In this document: piece after piece, positions 60,881 to 64,000 of the stretch | How positions within the stretch are numbered: the stretch's first letter is position 1 | Layout: the number at the start of each line of letters is the position of its first letter | Assembly (NCBI GenBank): GCA_945643635.1 | Contig: CALZFC010000004.1 | Coordinates: forward strand, 2,672,501-2,736,500 | Direction of reading: 5' to 3' | Source: Allodiplogaster sudhausi | Lineage: Eukaryota > Nematoda > Chromadorea > Rhabditida > Diplogasteridae | DNA: 64,000 bases | Notes under the pieces: model-generated | The model's database searches: none | Told to the model about the DNA's origin: nothing | What the model saw: only the letters and a program-made list of their open reading frames with translations | Position numbers and translations under genes: made by a program

Positions 60881-61080
60881 CCAAACAATCTACTCTTTAT
60901 CATTATAATCTTTCCTCCTCATTTTAGTATATTATTGCTACTCCTATAGCTTTGAAATTAGCCAAATTTTATAATTCTATTCCCAGAGACATGGTTTTCT
61001 TTTATTCCTTAATATTCATATGGACATACATATCTAGGCCGGCTCGCATAGTTTCATTACAACCTCGATAGTAGCTCCTC

Positions 61081-62996
61081 GTCATACTCTCTCTCTCCTC
61101 TTTCTCTCACTTGCAATAGCCTGAACAGCGGTGCCGTCGCTTTGTTTAAAAACTTGATAGTGCGCCCGCAGTGTTCCCCTTTCTGTGATGATAGACAACG
61201 ATAGCGCAGCCGCTTACCGAACGAGTTTCGCTGCCAGCGCGCAAAAGGGCATGGCCCGGATCACTCACTCTCTCATCTCTCCCTCTAAGCATACGTTGCA
61301 CACGGCGCGAATGGATAGCCGGTTTTCAAGGGAGAAAGAATATCAGGCGTGAACGCGAACGCACTGAAGAAAAAAGAGAAGTGAAAGTGAAAGCGCTGCG
61401 GAAAGAAAGCGCGAAATAGAGAGGAATGTACTTCCAGTGACATACTGATAGATAGAGAGATAGATAAATGTTCACACTAGTATTCATACATACATATTTG
61501 TACACATAGACTTGTGAGCTGCTCCTGATACATTGTTCTCGGTAGATACAATTGTCTTAGACTGACATAATTATATAGCGTCATCATTTCTTTCATATAG
61601 GTATGTATACTCGATAGGAGACCCCATCCCCATAGATAACCATGTGCTCCGGGGAGTAACGCTCTCACAGCGTTCACTCACAAATAGCGTCCTACAAACG
61701 CTCATGCTTCGCAAGTGGCCATCAAAGACCTACTACTTATCCGCCTCAAGAATAGGCTCAAGAGACACGATCGTCAGCAACGAAGACCACAGCAACGACA
61801 ACTCCGAGCCTGATGTGACATGTCCGCTAACTAAAGCAACGACAGACGATCACATAAAAGAAGACTTTCGTCACGTCAAGAATCCAACAAGACCTGCGCC
61901 GCCGAAGCTGCAGATAAACCTCGTCGAACACCTGTCGCTGAAGGCACTGAAGACGTGAATCTACTGAATCATAGGAGATCACTGCACCTATCTCCTCCAC
62001 CGTCAAGCCGTACTCACTACCAAAGAAACACCAGACGATCTGTCCCATCTGCAGAAGAAACTGTTTTCATTTCCTACAAGTCAAATGTGTGAATGCATTC
62101 TCAGTCACGATCTCCATCAGACACACTGCCGCAAATCTATCTTGCGTCAAGAAATCGTTCAACAGGAAGGCTGGATTGAATCTGCGACAGACTGGAACGT
62201 TCCCTTCAAATGGGACGGCGAACAATAAGCTGCATTCGACGAGATAAAGACACAGCAACAGTGAAGCAGAAGATCGACGACGTCCACTGTACTGGCTGAC
62301 TATTACAACCGCCGCCATCGTTGCAGCCCTCGAGACGTCCAAGGCGGAAACGAGGTCATACCAGCCATTTTGCGTCATCAATGCTGGAAGAAGCGAAGTG
62401 ACCGCGCCCACCATCGGCCGGAAACCAGTCGCCATCACCGGCCGTACGACAACGACAGACGACTAGGAAGACGATAACGCAGAGCGCGAGCGAGCAGAGA
62501 GACGCCGCGCTACTCACAATCAGCAACATCGAATCGCGAAGTGAAGAAGAAGAGAGACTCCGACTTTTATTATTATTAAATGTATGTTTGTAGAATATAT
62601 TTTAAAATGTACGATGTATGTAGTATATGCACTTTTCTCTCTATAAAGCCCCATAACAAATATAAAATGAAAAGTTTCTAACAATCTAACTCTTTAGCTA
62701 AATATATTTTAAACCTTCATTTTCAATGTGCACTATGCACATATTGCACAATAGTTCTCGTTCTACTTTCTATCTGCTTCTCCGTCACCACGTCACCTAG
62801 CCATAAAAAAAATTGGTAATAAGAACAACCGATAGATATCCACAGACAAGATGATTTTTTTCTCTATTTTTCGTATAATTATTGTTCCATGTAAATGAAC
62901 ATATATTTTCTTTGTTTTGTTTTTTCATTTATCAGTACAACTAACAAAAGGTTTTGTCTTTATTTGTTTATCAAGAGCGAGGGACCGCTCATGTGT
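61081..62996 (+). other. Retrotransposon interior
   Basis: Longest plus frame 61644-61958 (about 100 codons). A second open stretch (about 62046-62229) contains QMCECILSHDLHQTHCRKS and ends at a stop. Neither matches a gag or pol domain that I can name. They may be remnants. Confidence 0.4.
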
Positions 62997-63007
62997 AAAA
63001 GGGGGGA

Positions 63008-64000
63008 TGTCACGGCCGGGGATAGAGAAGAACGTCAAACCGGCTGGCGTGGGCGGACCCGCCCCCTCGGGGCGGTGACGCCACCGCCAGCAAGACGTAG
63101 AGTGTTGGCTTGGCCGACCATGGCGGCTGCCTCGGCCCTGTCCTTCCCCTTTCCATATTTATGTGTATTGTAAATGTATGCCTTATATTAGGATAAGATA
63201 AACTATAAACCCAAGTCCCAATTCTCCCGCATGCTAACCGCTCCTCCGCGGCATGGAGGTCCCGGGGAGATGTCTCAACTTTTCAACCTCACGAGAGTCC
63301 CCAGAAGAGATGAGAGCAGGTCGGCGACACCATCGACGTCAGGTGTCAGTCGTCCCAAATGCATAGCTGTTCGTAGGTCCGTTAAAAAGTAGTTTTATTT
63401 TAATCCGCATAGATTTGTTAGATGTCACGCCAAATAAGCGGCAAATTTATCTTTGGTTGCGAGGAACCGGTGCGCCACCCATCAGATAGAAGGAATCGAA
63501 AAGTACTTTTGTAATCGCGGCATAGGAAGGCGCGCACGGGCAACCGAAGTAGGGGGGAAAATAAGAATGAATAAGAAGGGGGCAGCAATCACTAGGATCG
63601 GCATGCTCAGCGAGCTCGCATAAGGCTAACCTCTCCACCTAATCTAGAGCGACGCGAGGCGTAATGTAAAGCAAAAAATAATTCCCCATCCGGAATTTTT
63701 TCTCTAGTTATACTCTGTTTGCCAAAGCGAAGGCTGGAGAGGCTAGGACGCCGCATATATAATAGATAAGAGTTCCTCGCTTAGGCTCAGCACGCATTAG
63801 TTATCACTCTCTCCTCGGATTCTCTGTGCAAATAGTTTATCTGCCAATTATTCTTGAATAGGATGAAATCGTAGCATATACGTATAGAAGATTATATGCC
63901 CTCCCAAATACAATCTACCCACCGTCCCCCTCTCCCCAACCACTCCCTCCGGGGCAGCCAGCCGCCGCCAACACTCCCGGAGCACACAGGATTTCCAATC
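63008..64000 (+). repeat. 3' LTR (cut by window end)
   Basis: Starts right after the polypurine tract and matches the 5' LTR at all but one position up to the window edge. Confidence 0.9.

Larger units (their letters stand above)
59888..64000 (+). mobile_element. Young LTR retrotransposon, probably non-autonomous (3' end cut by window)
   Basis: Two direct repeats starting TGTCACGGCCGGGGAT at 59888 and 63008 are exactly 3120 bp apart and differ at a single base (60754 A, 63874 G) over the 993 bp visible of the second. The second is preceded by a purine run (AAAAGGGGGGA, 62997-63007), the polypurine tract, which fixes the plus orientation. The interior, only about 2 kb, has no reverse transcriptase, protease or integrase that I can recognise, so it would depend on another element. 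I could not place the end of the 5' LTR or the primer binding site. Confidence 0.9.

Overview
This window looks like nematode nuclear DNA. The histone H2A ends in a GDKE tail, as nematode H2As do. All seven histone messages end in a stem-loop whose loop is CUUU; first-position C is the nematode form, where other animals have U. Introns are mostly short with T-rich acceptors, two genes have an acceptor-like TTTTAG 3-4 bases before the ATG (a likely trans-splice site), and bestrophins are a family nematodes expanded. I cannot name the species. The most visible feature is more than forty long (GA)n/(CT)n tracts. Most short open frames rich in Ser-Leu or Arg-Glu are translations of these tracts and are not genes.

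Layout. 1-9993 (minus): a large multi-exon gene for a protein with an N-terminal region, an acidic Glu-rich middle and an RG/G-rich end; it runs off the left edge, contains an internal exon-block duplication and carries a GC-rich hAT-type MITE. 12641-15628 (plus): a secreted Thr-rich, mucin-like protein with a Cys-containing C-terminal part and a tandemly triplicated exon. 16684-19323 (minus): a small secreted Cys-rich protein. 21181-28492 (minus): a complete 17-exon bestrophin anion channel with two GC-AG introns. 28860-31240: an inverted, decayed copy of the 5' end of the first gene. 31490-40430: a histone cluster, all on the minus strand, H4-H2A-H2B-H3 followed by a second H4-H2A-H2B without H3. 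41160-41870: a CT-rich higher-order minisatellite. 43390-45147 (plus): a 240-aa Gly-rich protein with repeated modules. 46046-49835 (plus): SAP30BP. 50474-55574 (plus): a mitochondrial RPUSD3-like pseudouridine-synthase-family protein. 58049-59280: weak exons, some ornithine-decarboxylase-like. 59888-64000: a young LTR retrotransposon, cut by the window end.

I assembled the gene models by eye from splice sites, reading-frame phase and protein similarity. In six spliced genes every exon junction closes in phase, which strongly supports the models. The genes do not form one pathway. They are an ordinary neighbourhood of core nuclear, mitochondrial, membrane and secreted functions, plus a replication-dependent histone array. 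The unusual part is the sequence architecture: GA/CT tracts sit at splice sites, gene fragments are dispersed inside the histone repeat, and several short interspersed repeat families recur. I found no convincing new molecular system. The splice-site-linked GA/CT tracts and the gene fragments co-amplified with histone genes are the observations most worth following.
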